From: an uncultured Pseudobdellovibrionaceae bacterium
GTDB lineage: Bacteria > Bdellovibrionota > Bdellovibrionia > Bdellovibrionales > Bdellovibrionaceae
Reading direction: 5' to 3'
Assembly (NCBI GenBank): GCA_937900305.1
Contig: CALCCV010000325.1
Span: 1-7,583 of the forward strand
DNA: 7,583 nt
In this document: in pieces, positions 1 through 6,100 of the stretch
How the letters are laid out: every line of letters begins with the position of its first letter
Numbering within the stretch: position 1 is the first letter of the stretch
Program-made: the position numbers and the translations under genes
The notes under the pieces: model-generated
Told to the model about the DNA's origin: nothing
What the model saw: the letters and a program-made list of their open reading frames with translations, nothing else
The model's database searches: none

Positions 1-51
1 CCGCGGTTTGTGAATGGCGTCCTCGACCAAGCCGCGAAGCGGGGGCCTTGA
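1..51 (+). CDS. nusB: NusB transcription antitermination factor, C-terminal end (partial)
   Basis: Frame 1 is open from the left edge and encodes PRFVNGVLDQAAKRGP before a TGA at 49-51. The FVNGVLD core followed by a short basic tail is the hallmark C-terminus of NusB, the RNA-binding partner of NusE (S10) that acts in rRNA antitermination complexes. Only the last 16 residues are in the window, so the call rests on this motif and on its position at the extreme C-terminus, where NusB carries it. The stop overlaps the next start as TGATG (ATG at 51-53), which indicates translational coupling and a shared transcript. The gene must begin to the left of the window. Confidence 0.75.
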   Translation, partial: PRFVNGVLDQAAKRGP

Positions 52-527
52 TGGAGATTCAGCCTCTCAGCGGTAGCCAAGCTTTTTTGCCCGGCGCAGA
101 CCTTTGGGTCATTCCTCAAGAGTCTGAGTTCACGCTCTTCGACCGCCTCGATTGGTACGTGAACCTGCTACTGTCCAAAGCACTGGCGCACCAGGTTCAA
201 GAGCCCAGCTTACAAATTCTAGATCTGCTAAAAAAAACAGAACAACATTTCAATCGTTCATCATTACCTGTCACAGCCGCCCACCTCTTCCTTGTCTCAC
301 AGTGTGTGCCAGCAAAGCTTCTTCTGCACTTACCCTACGGCGGCAAACTCTCGGACTGGGCCACAGAAATTCAAAAACAAACTGCACAGCTGAAAACAAA
401 TTCTTTAAGAATATTTTTGCCGAAGTCCTGCCAAGAACTTCTATTGCCTTCACACTTCAATACCGCCGCTATTGACACCAGCCAGTGGTTCATCAGTGTT
501 GTGCCACCGCAGAGTCAAACTCAATGA
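51..527 (+). CDS. Uncharacterised 158-residue protein between nusB and the DUF299 kinase gene
   Basis: I do not recognise a family. The ATG at 51 is preferred over the TTG at 48 because it overlaps the nusB stop as TGATG. No strong Shine-Dalgarno is present (only a G-run, GGGGG, at 41-45), so translation probably depends on coupling. The product is soluble-looking, with no signal peptide or membrane segment. It has an early aromatic/acidic patch (LFDRLDWYVNLLLSKA, about residues 29-44), a helical middle, and a Leu/Pro/Ser-rich second half. It carries two cysteines (in SQCVP and KSCQE) with no metal-site spacing. The TGA at 525-527 overlaps the next ATG as ATGA. Its place between nusB and a regulator of PEP/pyruvate enzymes says it is co-expressed with them but does not reveal a role. 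Codon use shows no obvious difference from its neighbours. It is a real gene on grounds of length and tight packing. Confidence 0.8.
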   Translation: MEIQPLSGSQAFLPGADLWVIPQESEFTLFDRLDWYVNLLLSKALAHQVQEPSLQILDLLKKTEQHFNRSSLPVTAAHLFLVSQCVPAKLLLHLPYGGKLSDWATEIQKQTAQLKTNSLRIFLPKSCQELLLPSHFNTAAIDTSQWFISVVPPQSQTQ

Positions 528-1363
528 ACGAAAATCGCTTTTCGATATACATCGTCTCTGATGGCACGGGCGAAACAGCCGCTACAATGGTTCGAGCAGC
601 TCTTGTTCAGTACTCGCACAAAGAAATCCATCTTCTTCGGCACAAAAATATTCGTCAATGGCACCAACTCGAACCCATCATCCAAGATTGTTTCGAAAAC
701 CGTGGCCTACTAGTGTATACCTTCGCCATTCCCGACATGCGAAATCGCGTGCGCGAAAAGTCGGCCAGCCTTGGTCTTCCTTCCATTGATTTGTTAGGTC
801 CGATGCTCAGTACACTGGATGTGTACTTTGGCGCCAGCTCTGAAAGCAACGTTGGAGCACTCAGAGTGGTCGATGAAAGATATTTTAAACGCATCGAAGC
901 CATAGAATTCACCGTTAAACATGACGATGGCAAAGTTCTCGCACATCTCGATAAAGCTGATATTATCTTAGTGGGAATTTCTCGAACGTCAAAAACACCA
1001 CTATCGATTTTTCTCAGCCACAAAGGCTGGAAAGTTGCAAATGTCCCTCTAGTCCTGGGAGCAGCGATCCCAGAAGAGTTATTGAAAGTTGATCAACGTC
1101 GGGTCATCGGACTCATTATCGACATGGACTCACTCCACCGAATTCGCAAGAATCGTCTCGAAAAATTTGGCCAGGATCCCGGCGGCGAATATGCCTCAAT
1201 GTCTCACATTGCCAAAGAGATCGAGTACGCTGAACAACTCTTTAAACAGAATCGCAAGTGGCCTGTATTCAACGTGACCGAGCGAGCGTTGGAAGAAACC
1301 GCTAGCGAAATCGTTAAGATCATCGCCGTGCGGTTGGGTCTGCCAGAGTCAGTGATTTTCTAA
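524..1363 (+). CDS. DUF299 kinase/pyrophosphorylase (PPDK or PEP synthase regulatory protein)
   Basis: This is a 279-residue bifunctional regulator, the usual family length. Known members use ADP to phosphorylate a Thr on pyruvate phosphate dikinase (PPDK) or on PEP synthase, switching it off. They use phosphate to remove the group, releasing pyrophosphate. Visible hallmarks are the N-terminal SDGTGETA (residues 12-19), AIEFTVKHDDGK (126-137), the P-loop-like GISRTSKTPLS (151-161), the DMDSLHRIRKNRL segment (about 200-212) and the C-terminal NVTERALEETASEI (250-263). The TSKT loop followed by KVANVPLV looks closer to the PPDK-regulator (YqfL-like) branch than to E. coli PpsR, which has an SGKT loop; I judge this from memory. 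The ATG at 524 is chosen because the conserved N-terminus starts there and it overlaps the upstream stop as ATGA. A GTG at 485 would add 13 residues lying inside the upstream gene. The enzyme is cytoplasmic. Its target enzyme is not in the window. Confidence 0.93.
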   Translation: MNENRFSIYIVSDGTGETAATMVRAALVQYSHKEIHLLRHKNIRQWHQLEPIIQDCFENRGLLVYTFAIPDMRNRVREKSASLGLPSIDLLGPMLSTLDVYFGASSESNVGALRVVDERYFKRIEAIEFTVKHDDGKVLAHLDKADIILVGISRTSKTPLSIFLSHKGWKVANVPLVLGAAIPEELLKVDQRRVIGLIIDMDSLHRIRKNRLEKFGQDPGGEYASMSHIAKEIEYAEQLFKQNRKWPVFNVTERALEETASEIVKIIAVRLGLPESVIF

Positions 1364-1469
1364 AATTACCGACCAGAGAATTGTTAATGAAAACATGGCA
1401 AACTCCCATCTCAAGTTTCATTCCAACTCTCATTTCAAATTCGGAGATGCAAACAAGTCCGCCATTTTG
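1364..1469. other. Short gap between convergent genes
   Basis: This 106-base, A/T-leaning stretch separates the stop of the kinase gene from the stop of the LysR gene. I looked for a GC-rich stem followed by a T-run on either strand and found none. The best pairing is CATCTC (1408-1413) with GAGATG (1444-1449), with a 30-nt loop and no T-tract after it, which is not convincing. Termination here may be Rho-dependent or may occur inside the opposing gene. Confidence 0.5.
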
Positions 1470-2375
1470 TTAGAGCTTCTCTTGATGCGAAATAAGATTA
1501 AACAACGTCTCAGCCAAATTGGCGTTATTCATGTTCGCCTTGTAATAAAATATCAAATCCATCTTGTAATCAAAATCACGTATATAAATGCGATTCAATC
1601 TTCCAGATCGAACCTGCTTCTTTATGGCGTGAGCCGGAAGAAATCCACAACCCAATCCAGACTCAATCACCCGTTTAATTGTCCCAACATTTGATGATTC
1701 AAAAACGACTTTGAGGTCATCGGCTTTATCACCCAGCAACGCATTAAATTTATTTTCGAATCCAGGATACTCTTCAACCATGCGAACGAATGGATAATTC
1801 ACCATTTCCGCCACTTCAATTTCCTTAGGCAAATCAAAATCTTTACTGTTTCCGACAAACCACATTTCTTCGCGGGCCAAAAGTTTAGATTCGCCAAGGG
1901 TGCCGGCTTCTTTGAACTCTTCGTCAATTTTCGGCAAAATAATGACGTCGTAATTGCCTTTCTTAAACTGTTGAATCAACTCGGGGCCAGAGTGATAATC
2001 CAAACGAACTCGGAAATCAGGATTGTGACGTAACAATCGGCCCACGATGGGACTCATGATATGCAAGCCAATGGAGTTCAGCGTTCCCAGCTTCAATGTT
2101 CCCTTGAGCTCCGAGCCAATTGATTTGATTGAAACTTCAGCTTGATTGGCCAACTGAATAATTTTTTTTGCATACTCATACAAAATTTCGCCTTGAGGAG
2201 TCGCTTTGACTTGTCTCACTCCCCGCACCAAAAGTTCAACGCCCAATTCGTCTTCTAAATTGCGAATCTGTTGGCTCACTGCTGGCTGAGTGAGATAAAG
2301 TTTGTCGGCAGCTGCCGTCATGCTGCCCTCACTGACGACCGTTACAAACGTAGAAACCTGATAGAGATTGAGCAT
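1470..2375 (-). CDS. LysR-family transcriptional regulator
   Basis: This is a 301-residue LysR-type regulator, the standard size. The N-terminal winged helix-turn-helix spans about residues 2-60. It shows FVTVVSEGSMTAAADKLYLT followed by QPAVSQQIRNLEDELGVELL and then a wing ending in KATPQGE. A linker helix follows (about 61-88), and then a periplasmic-binding-like effector domain from KGTLKLGTLNSIG (91-103). That domain includes SSNVGTIKRVIESGLGCGFLP (227-247), the usual effector-pocket and C-terminal subdomain region. The protein is cytoplasmic. The ATG start has GGAGG at 2382-2386 on the minus strand, 6 nt upstream. The gene is divergent from the exported-protein gene at 2484, with a LysR-type dyad between them, so autoregulation and control of that neighbour are the natural guesses. 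The effector ligand cannot be read from the sequence. It ends 106 bases from the convergent kinase gene. Confidence 0.95.
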   Translation of the reverse strand: MLNLYQVSTFVTVVSEGSMTAAADKLYLTQPAVSQQIRNLEDELGVELLVRGVRQVKATPQGEILYEYAKKIIQLANQAEVSIKSIGSELKGTLKLGTLNSIGLHIMSPIVGRLLRHNPDFRVRLDYHSGPELIQQFKKGNYDVIILPKIDEEFKEAGTLGESKLLAREEMWFVGNSKDFDLPKEIEVAEMVNYPFVRMVEEYPGFENKFNALLGDKADDLKVVFESSNVGTIKRVIESGLGCGFLPAHAIKKQVRSGRLNRIYIRDFDYKMDLIFYYKANMNNANLAETLFNLISHQEKL

Positions 2376-2381
2376 GTCGAG

Positions 2382-2386
2382 CCTCC
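2382..2386 (-). promoter_or_regulatory. Ribosome binding site of the LysR gene
   Basis: On the minus strand the sequence reads GGAGG, 6 nt before the ATG at 2373-2375. This strong Shine-Dalgarno supports the chosen start. Confidence 0.75.
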
Positions 2387-2392
2387 GAAATG

Positions 2393-2422
2393 ATCATAAC
2401 TCTGAGAATAATCCAGTGTCTA
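2393..2422 (-). promoter_or_regulatory. Candidate promoter of the LysR gene
   Basis: On the minus strand a TAGACA (-35-like, plus coordinates 2417-2422) is followed by an 18-nt spacer and TATGAT (-10-like, 2393-2398). Each hexamer differs from the sigma-70 consensus at one position. The -35 sits inside the inverted repeat at 2415-2431, as expected for an autoregulated LysR gene. A concern is that the inferred transcript start (about 2384-2388) leaves a very short leader that would barely contain the Shine-Dalgarno. This is an inference by eye. Confidence 0.4.
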
Positions 2423-2431
2423 CTTGACACT
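2415..2431. promoter_or_regulatory. Candidate LysR operator: inverted repeat fitting T-N11-A
   Basis: The sequence AGTGTC-TACTT-GACACT is a perfect inverted repeat with 6-bp arms and a 5-nt spacer. The bases T2417 and A2429 are separated by 11 nt, matching the T-N11-A dyad recognised by LysR-type regulators. It lies in the 108-bp gap between the LysR gene and the divergent exported-protein gene. It overlaps a -35-like hexamer on each strand (TAGACA on minus, TTGACA on plus). Position and symmetry are seen directly; binding by this regulator is inferred. Confidence 0.5.
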
Positions 2432-2453
2432 TTAAATGTCCATAGAATGGAAT
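2424..2453 (+). promoter_or_regulatory. Candidate promoter of the exported-protein gene
   Basis: A perfect TTGACA at 2424-2429 is followed after 18 nt by TGGAAT (2448-2453, four of six matches to TATAAT). A better -10-like TAGAAT at 2443-2448 is only 13 nt away, too close for that -35. Transcription would start near 2460, leaving room for the Shine-Dalgarno at 2473-2476. The -35 lies in the inverted repeat, so the LysR protein could block or activate here. Confidence 0.35.
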
Positions 2454-2472
2454 GGAGGAGCACCTCGAAAAT

Positions 2473-2476
2473 GGAG
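2473..2476 (+). promoter_or_regulatory. Ribosome binding site deciding the start of the exported-protein gene
   Basis: GGAG lies 7 nt before the ATG at 2484, directly ahead of a classic signal peptide. An upstream in-frame ATG at 2436 would add 16 residues (MSIEWNGG...) in front of the signal peptide and has no comparable site before it, so 2484 is preferred. Confidence 0.65.
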
Positions 2477-2483
2477 AAACGCC

Positions 2484-3227
2484 ATGAAATTTGCCGGTTT
2501 AGTTCCGCTGCTGCTTCTTCTCTCCGTCGCAACTCATGCCAAGGTGTTTCGCAACAACTACATCAGTTTTGAAATGCCTGATACTTGGCGTTGCAATTTA
2601 GAGCAAACTGAATGGGTTTGCCGCAGCGAAAGCCTGAAAGAGTCCAAAGAAGCCATCATCATTCTCACTGCCAAGGAAGTCGGGCCCACTGATTCCTTCC
2701 AGCAGTATGAAGATCGACTCAATAGTCCTTTTCAGGTCACTGGACGCGGAGGAGTTGCCACTCCATCAAAGATTTCCTACAAAGCAAAAAAAACTCAAGT
2801 CAACGGCCAAACTTGGGTGGACGGATTGCATTTGGGCAGTGAGGTTCCAAACTACTTCACTCGCTACCTCGCCACCATCAAAGAAAAAATCGCCGTGCTA
2901 ATTACTTTTAGTGCGCATCGCAACTTCTACGCAAAGTACAGCCAAGATTTTTTCAAAGCCGTGCAAAGCCTAAGAGTCATCGCTTCGAAAAACCTCCTCA
3001 GTCGTCCAGACATGGGCAACCTAAGGCCCGGCAGCGAAATGCTTGGACCCGGCCTGCAATCGGGAGCCATGCCCTCAGACATGGCTCAAATGGACGATCC
3101 CGGCCTCAAGGGCAAAGGCAACAAGAAAAAAATGATGTACTTGGGATTGGCCTTAGCTGTTGGTGGTGTTGGTGCCTACTTTTTGCTAACCAGTGGTGGC
3201 AAAAAGAAAAAGAGACGCTCCAAATAG
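2484..3227 (+). CDS. Exported protein with C-terminal membrane segment and Lys/Arg tail, function unknown
   Basis: This 247-residue protein has a Sec signal peptide: MKFAG, a Leu-rich core, and ATHA with likely cleavage after A19. The exported domain (about 20-167) begins VFRNNYISFEMPDTW. This resembles the opening of small periplasmic or lipoprotein-like domains that start with a 'fe.P..W.c' pattern, but I cannot name a family. C37 and C46 could form a disulfide. Residues about 172-210 are a Gly/Pro/Met-rich low-complexity linker. After KGNKKK comes a hydrophobic segment (about 217-236, MMYLGLALAVGGVGAYFLLT) and then GGKKKKRRSK. If cleaved and exported, the protein would be anchored in the inner membrane by this segment with the basic tail in the cytoplasm. 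The layout recalls sorting-signal tails, but I see no LPXTG or PEP-CTERM motif. The gene is divergent from the LysR gene and its last 52 bp overlap the convergent transglutaminase gene. Confidence 0.85.
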   Translation: MKFAGLVPLLLLLSVATHAKVFRNNYISFEMPDTWRCNLEQTEWVCRSESLKESKEAIIILTAKEVGPTDSFQQYEDRLNSPFQVTGRGGVATPSKISYKAKKTQVNGQTWVDGLHLGSEVPNYFTRYLATIKEKIAVLITFSAHRNFYAKYSQDFFKAVQSLRVIASKNLLSRPDMGNLRPGSEMLGPGLQSGAMPSDMAQMDDPGLKGKGNKKKMMYLGLALAVGGVGAYFLLTSGGKKKKRRSK

Positions 3228-5149
3228 TGTCGCCGAGTTCGACGATTCAGGCTTCTCAAGAGAGCCGTCATTGATTTCTGAGTCTCTGGTGAAAAGGAAC
3301 GAGCTCCAAAAATTGAATTTTCATAAAACTGAAAAAACTTTTCAGCTTCGGCACCCAATTTCCGGTCTTGCGCATTTAGTCGCAACAAAATTTCGCCCGT
3401 TGCCGAACTTTGCTGAATCTCATATCCCAAAGCCGCTAATTTTCGGCGATAGATTTCACACATGCGCGTAGCCGGGTGCCGCTGTCTCTGTAACAGCTTA
3501 ACCCCTGACACCCGCAGTGCACGGACAACCTCACGAGAAATAAACAGTCCTAAAAAAAGAACAAAAACCCAAAGAAATACCAACTTATACTCTGAAAATA
3601 GCGCTCTCTGCGTGTCCCAATTGTAGTCGAGCCAAAACATTGTCCAACGAAAGTTCAGCCAATCTCCGAAATTGGAAACCTGGATTCGCCATTTTTTCCA
3701 CTCCTGGCTTGGTGAATTATTCGCTCCAGTTCGACTCAAAACTGAAGGCAAGAGATCCAAACTCTGATCCACAGGAATCGCAACGGTCCCGTCCAGAGGA
3801 TCTGCCCTCCGCCAGTATCCGTCGTTGTCAACGTACTCAAGCCAAGAATGAGCATCCTTTTGTGCCACCCGAAGATAGCTGCCAAAATCAACCCACTCTC
3901 CGCCCTGATAACCTAGAACCAAACGAGCGGGAATTCCCATGGAGCGCAACAGCACGGCTGTAGCGGAAGAGTAGTGATCACAAAAGCCTTTCTTTACACC
4001 GAACAAAAAGTCATCGAGTGTCCGAAGCAAACCCGGCTTTAACGAATAGACAAACCCATCCTCCAAATAAAACTGAGAAATTTTCTGAACTTGCTGGTTC
4101 ACCGATAATTTGGGATCACGCAATTTTTTGGAAAGCTCCATGAACTTTTCTGAAAGTGGCGGCAAAGCTAGGTAATCTTCCACCAGGCCCGGGCGCACAT
4201 CTGTTCCTAATGAGGAACTGACTTCGTACCTAATCGAACCTTTTGGAAAATCCAAAACTCTCGTGACTCCGTTTCCAACCAATTGAACGGACCGATCTGA
4301 TCGCACACGACGTGGATAATCTAAGGTAAATAACCAGTCGTTACCGCTCATTTCTAAAAAAATGGTTTGATCTATGGGATCTCGCTCTCCCACCACCACG
4401 TCCCTTTTCGCTTTTCCCCGCGACCAGTCGATCCCCGTAGGAATTGAAACTGTCTCGCCCCGAAAATAAAGATCTTTAGACTCAAGCTTTCGACTAAAGC
4501 TGACCCGAAAAGCCGTTTTGTCGGAAAGCTCAAGTTCTGAGATCTCGCTAGGCTTGTGCTCACCCGAGAACCCGGACTGTGACCTCTCTTGCCATCGGCC
4601 CCATCCCCAATAAGCACCGTCGAGCCTGGGAAAAATAAAAAAAAGAGCCAACGTCACTGGCAAGCTGACACCCAAAATCGCTGCCACCATGAGAATTCGA
4701 GACTTCAACAAGGAAACACCCGTTGGGAGTAAAACCGCACACCAAAGTAAAAAGAAACTGATTACGACAATCGGAAAGTACCAGAGTTCAAAATTCATCA
4801 ACAGGCTAATCGGCACTAAAAAGAAACTCGAAAGCAAAAGAAACCGATGATCTCTATCGTTCTGATATTCTAAAATTTTAAAAGCTGCCATTCCAGACAA
4901 GAATACGACAGCAGCTTCAAGATCAACTAAAGATCCATAAAGTAAAAATACAGTCATCGCAAATGCTACCGAAAATGCGCTAGTGATCCATCGAGGTGGC
5001 TGACGGCCCAAACTAAATTCAAAATAGGCTCGAACTAAAATCAGCAACATGCAAAGTGCACCAACCCAAGATGGCACCTCTTTGACAATTAGAAGCTGAC
5101 TTAAAAAATAGCTTCCCATTAAGAAATGACTGTCAAACACCCGCTTCAC
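3176..5149 (-). CDS. TgpA-type membrane transglutaminase-like protein (DUF3488 - transglutaminase core - DUF4129)
   Basis: This is a 657-residue inner-membrane protein. Six or seven hydrophobic segments lie in residues ~11-173. They are followed by the TgpA signature FPRLDGAYWGWG (173-184) and SEISELELSDKTAFRVSF (201-218). A large extracytoplasmic region contains the transglutaminase core, with Cys390 in KKGFCDHYSSATAVLL, His434 in DAHSWLEYV and Asp450 in RRADPLDG forming a complete catalytic triad. A further membrane segment (about 522-537) precedes a cytoplasmic C-terminal DUF4129-like domain (about 557-637). In TgpA-like proteins the papain-like domain faces the periplasm; whether it crosslinks or hydrolyses its substrate here is unknown. 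The start is GTG at 5147-5149, supported by GGAG at 5159-5162 (9 nt spacing). A later ATG (Met11) has no ribosome site. It follows the DUF58 gene by 4 nt. Its last 16 codons and stop run into the convergent exported-protein gene. Confidence 0.93.
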   Translation of the reverse strand: MKRVFDSHFLMGSYFLSQLLIVKEVPSWVGALCMLLILVRAYFEFSLGRQPPRWITSAFSVAFAMTVFLLYGSLVDLEAAVVFLSGMAAFKILEYQNDRDHRFLLLSSFFLVPISLLMNFELWYFPIVVISFFLLWCAVLLPTGVSLLKSRILMVAAILGVSLPVTLALFFIFPRLDGAYWGWGRWQERSQSGFSGEHKPSEISELELSDKTAFRVSFSRKLESKDLYFRGETVSIPTGIDWSRGKAKRDVVVGERDPIDQTIFLEMSGNDWLFTLDYPRRVRSDRSVQLVGNGVTRVLDFPKGSIRYEVSSSLGTDVRPGLVEDYLALPPLSEKFMELSKKLRDPKLSVNQQVQKISQFYLEDGFVYSLKPGLLRTLDDFLFGVKKGFCDHYSSATAVLLRSMGIPARLVLGYQGGEWVDFGSYLRVAQKDAHSWLEYVDNDGYWRRADPLDGTVAIPVDQSLDLLPSVLSRTGANNSPSQEWKKWRIQVSNFGDWLNFRWTMFWLDYNWDTQRALFSEYKLVFLWVFVLFLGLFISREVVRALRVSGVKLLQRQRHPATRMCEIYRRKLAALGYEIQQSSATGEILLRLNAQDRKLGAEAEKFFQFYENSIFGARSFSPETQKSMTALLRSLNRRTRRHYLERLFFFLPPLVSKK

Positions 5150-5153
5150 AATT

Positions 5154-6071
5154 TTAGGCTCCGCCCAAGTGATCTAAAATCTCTCGCAAGTGATGATTTC
5201 CAGTAGAAAGTGGAAACCACTTCCCTTCGAATTTCACTCCATAATAAAAGCCAGAAGCTTCAGCTTCCCAGATCCAGCGAGCCAGTTGCGAGATGCGGTC
5301 TTCTCGATCCATTTCGCTCATTAAATCATCATCAAACATCAGATGCATCTCTGCATCTCTGTCCGACTCAGCAACAAACAGCTTTTCAAACCGAGCATAT
5401 AGTTTCCAATTGATGGCACCAGCGTTATCGTGATCCTGAAATGGCCGAAACTGCTCGGGCAAATTTCCATCACTCAACTTTTGCGGTGGCGATCCTCTCA
5501 ATTTTTCTCCTTGATCTCCGCGGGTCTGCCGCAAAAACTCATCAAGGTCGTGCCCTCGCCGAACGGGCCACACAATCACATCTCGTTGTGAGAGAATCGT
5601 TTTCCACGCCAGAGCAAAACCGAATGGAAAATTAGTTTCGATTCGTAAGTCAGGCCACTTCATGCGCCCACGCCGAGCGGCGTTTAGCTTAACCGCAATT
5701 CTTCTTTCGGCTCCCCTCGCAATCACGTCGACCACAAGTTCCTTGGACCTCTCCCGATCTGGTTGAATTCTCAAGTCCCACAATTTCCAATTCGAAACGT
5801 TCAAAACAGTAACTCTCAGTTCTCCGGTCTCTCCCGCAAAAAAAGACTCGGCCCTTAAATCAACCAACCTCGATCGACTCACAATTGAGTTTGTTAAAAA
5901 CAGCCCAGTGATCCCAATCGAAACCATCCAAAATACAAAAAAATAGAGAAAGTTATTTCCATAAGCAAACGCAGTTACAAATAGAACGAGACATAAAAAA
6001 GCGAAATAGAAACCAAACCTGGTCGGCACAATATAAGTTCTCGGCGTCTCTTTTCTCGCAGAACTTAGCAA
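5154..6071 (-). CDS. DUF58-domain membrane protein, TTG start
   Basis: This 305-residue DUF58 family protein is typically encoded beside MoxR ATPases. Two hydrophobic segments (about residues 19-37 and 41-60) anchor it near the N-terminus. A beta-rich stretch follows (about 70-170, with RRGRMKWPDLRIETNFPFGF at 133-152). The DUF58 signature is FRPFQDHDNAGAINWKLYAR (208-227) followed by KLFVAESDRD. In many family members the signature reads GDxxRxIxWK; here the Gly and the first Arg are replaced (HDNAGAINWK) while W222, K223 and R227 remain. The start is TTG at 6069-6071: GGAGG at 6077-6081 sits 5 nt upstream, and no other start codon lies near the N-terminal membrane segments. The C-terminus ends in the cytoplasm if both segments span the membrane. 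It lies 29 nt after moxR and 4 nt before the transglutaminase gene, so the three are probably co-transcribed. Its biochemical activity is not established; a scaffold for the MoxR ATPase is the usual guess. Confidence 0.92.
   Translation of the reverse strand: MLSSARKETPRTYIVPTRFGFYFAFLCLVLFVTAFAYGNNFLYFFVFWMVSIGITGLFLTNSIVSRSRLVDLRAESFFAGETGELRVTVLNVSNWKLWDLRIQPDRERSKELVVDVIARGAERRIAVKLNAARRGRMKWPDLRIETNFPFGFALAWKTILSQRDVIVWPVRRGHDLDEFLRQTRGDQGEKLRGSPPQKLSDGNLPEQFRPFQDHDNAGAINWKLYARFEKLFVAESDRDAEMHLMFDDDLMSEMDREDRISQLARWIWEAEASGFYYGVKFEGKWFPLSTGNHHLREILDHLGGA
5159..5162 (-). promoter_or_regulatory. Ribosome binding site of the transglutaminase gene
   Basis: On the minus strand GGAG lies 9 nt before the GTG at 5147-5149, inside the last codons of the DUF58 gene. 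It decides for the GTG over the ATG ten codons later, which has no comparable site, and implies coupled translation. Confidence 0.6.
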
Positions 6072-6076
6072 GGTGT

Positions 6077-6081
6077 CCTCC
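6077..6081 (-). promoter_or_regulatory. Ribosome binding site supporting the TTG start of the DUF58 gene
   Basis: On the minus strand GGAGG precedes the TTG at 6069-6071 by 5 nt. This is one of the strongest Shine-Dalgarno matches in the window and may offset the weak start codon. Confidence 0.7.
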
Positions 6082-6100
6082 GTGGATTGCGACCCAAAAT

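Noticed and set aside
1..6. CCGCGG at base 1 and again near 7493 as matching clone ends
   Set aside because: The first lies naturally in the nusB reading frame and the second is inside the tail, not at its end; probably coincidence.
485..523. Upstream GTG start for the kinase gene
   Set aside because: It adds 13 residues with no family resemblance inside the preceding gene; the ATG at 524 overlaps the stop as ATGA and begins the conserved N-terminus.
655..1023. Minus-strand reading frame of 122 codons
   Set aside because: It is fully antisense to the kinase gene, whose conserved motifs fix the coding strand.
1364..1469. Bidirectional terminator between the kinase and LysR genes
   Set aside because: No GC-rich stem with a T-tract on either strand; the best pairing has a 30-nt loop.
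1395..1694. Plus-strand reading frame of 99 codons
   Set aside because: It mostly lies antisense to the C-terminal third of the LysR gene, has no ribosome site and a low-complexity product; a shadow.
2390..2397. Palindrome ATGATCAT near the LysR start as an operator
   Set aside because: Only 8 bp and overlapping the candidate -10; this length occurs often by chance, and the dyad at 2415-2431 is a better operator.
2436..2483. Upstream ATG start for the exported protein
   Set aside because: It puts 16 charged and aromatic residues before a perfect signal peptide. The ATG at 2484 has GGAG 7 nt upstream.
3640..3963. Plus-strand reading frame of 107 codons
   Set aside because: It is antisense to the transglutaminase core that includes the catalytic region; no independent support.
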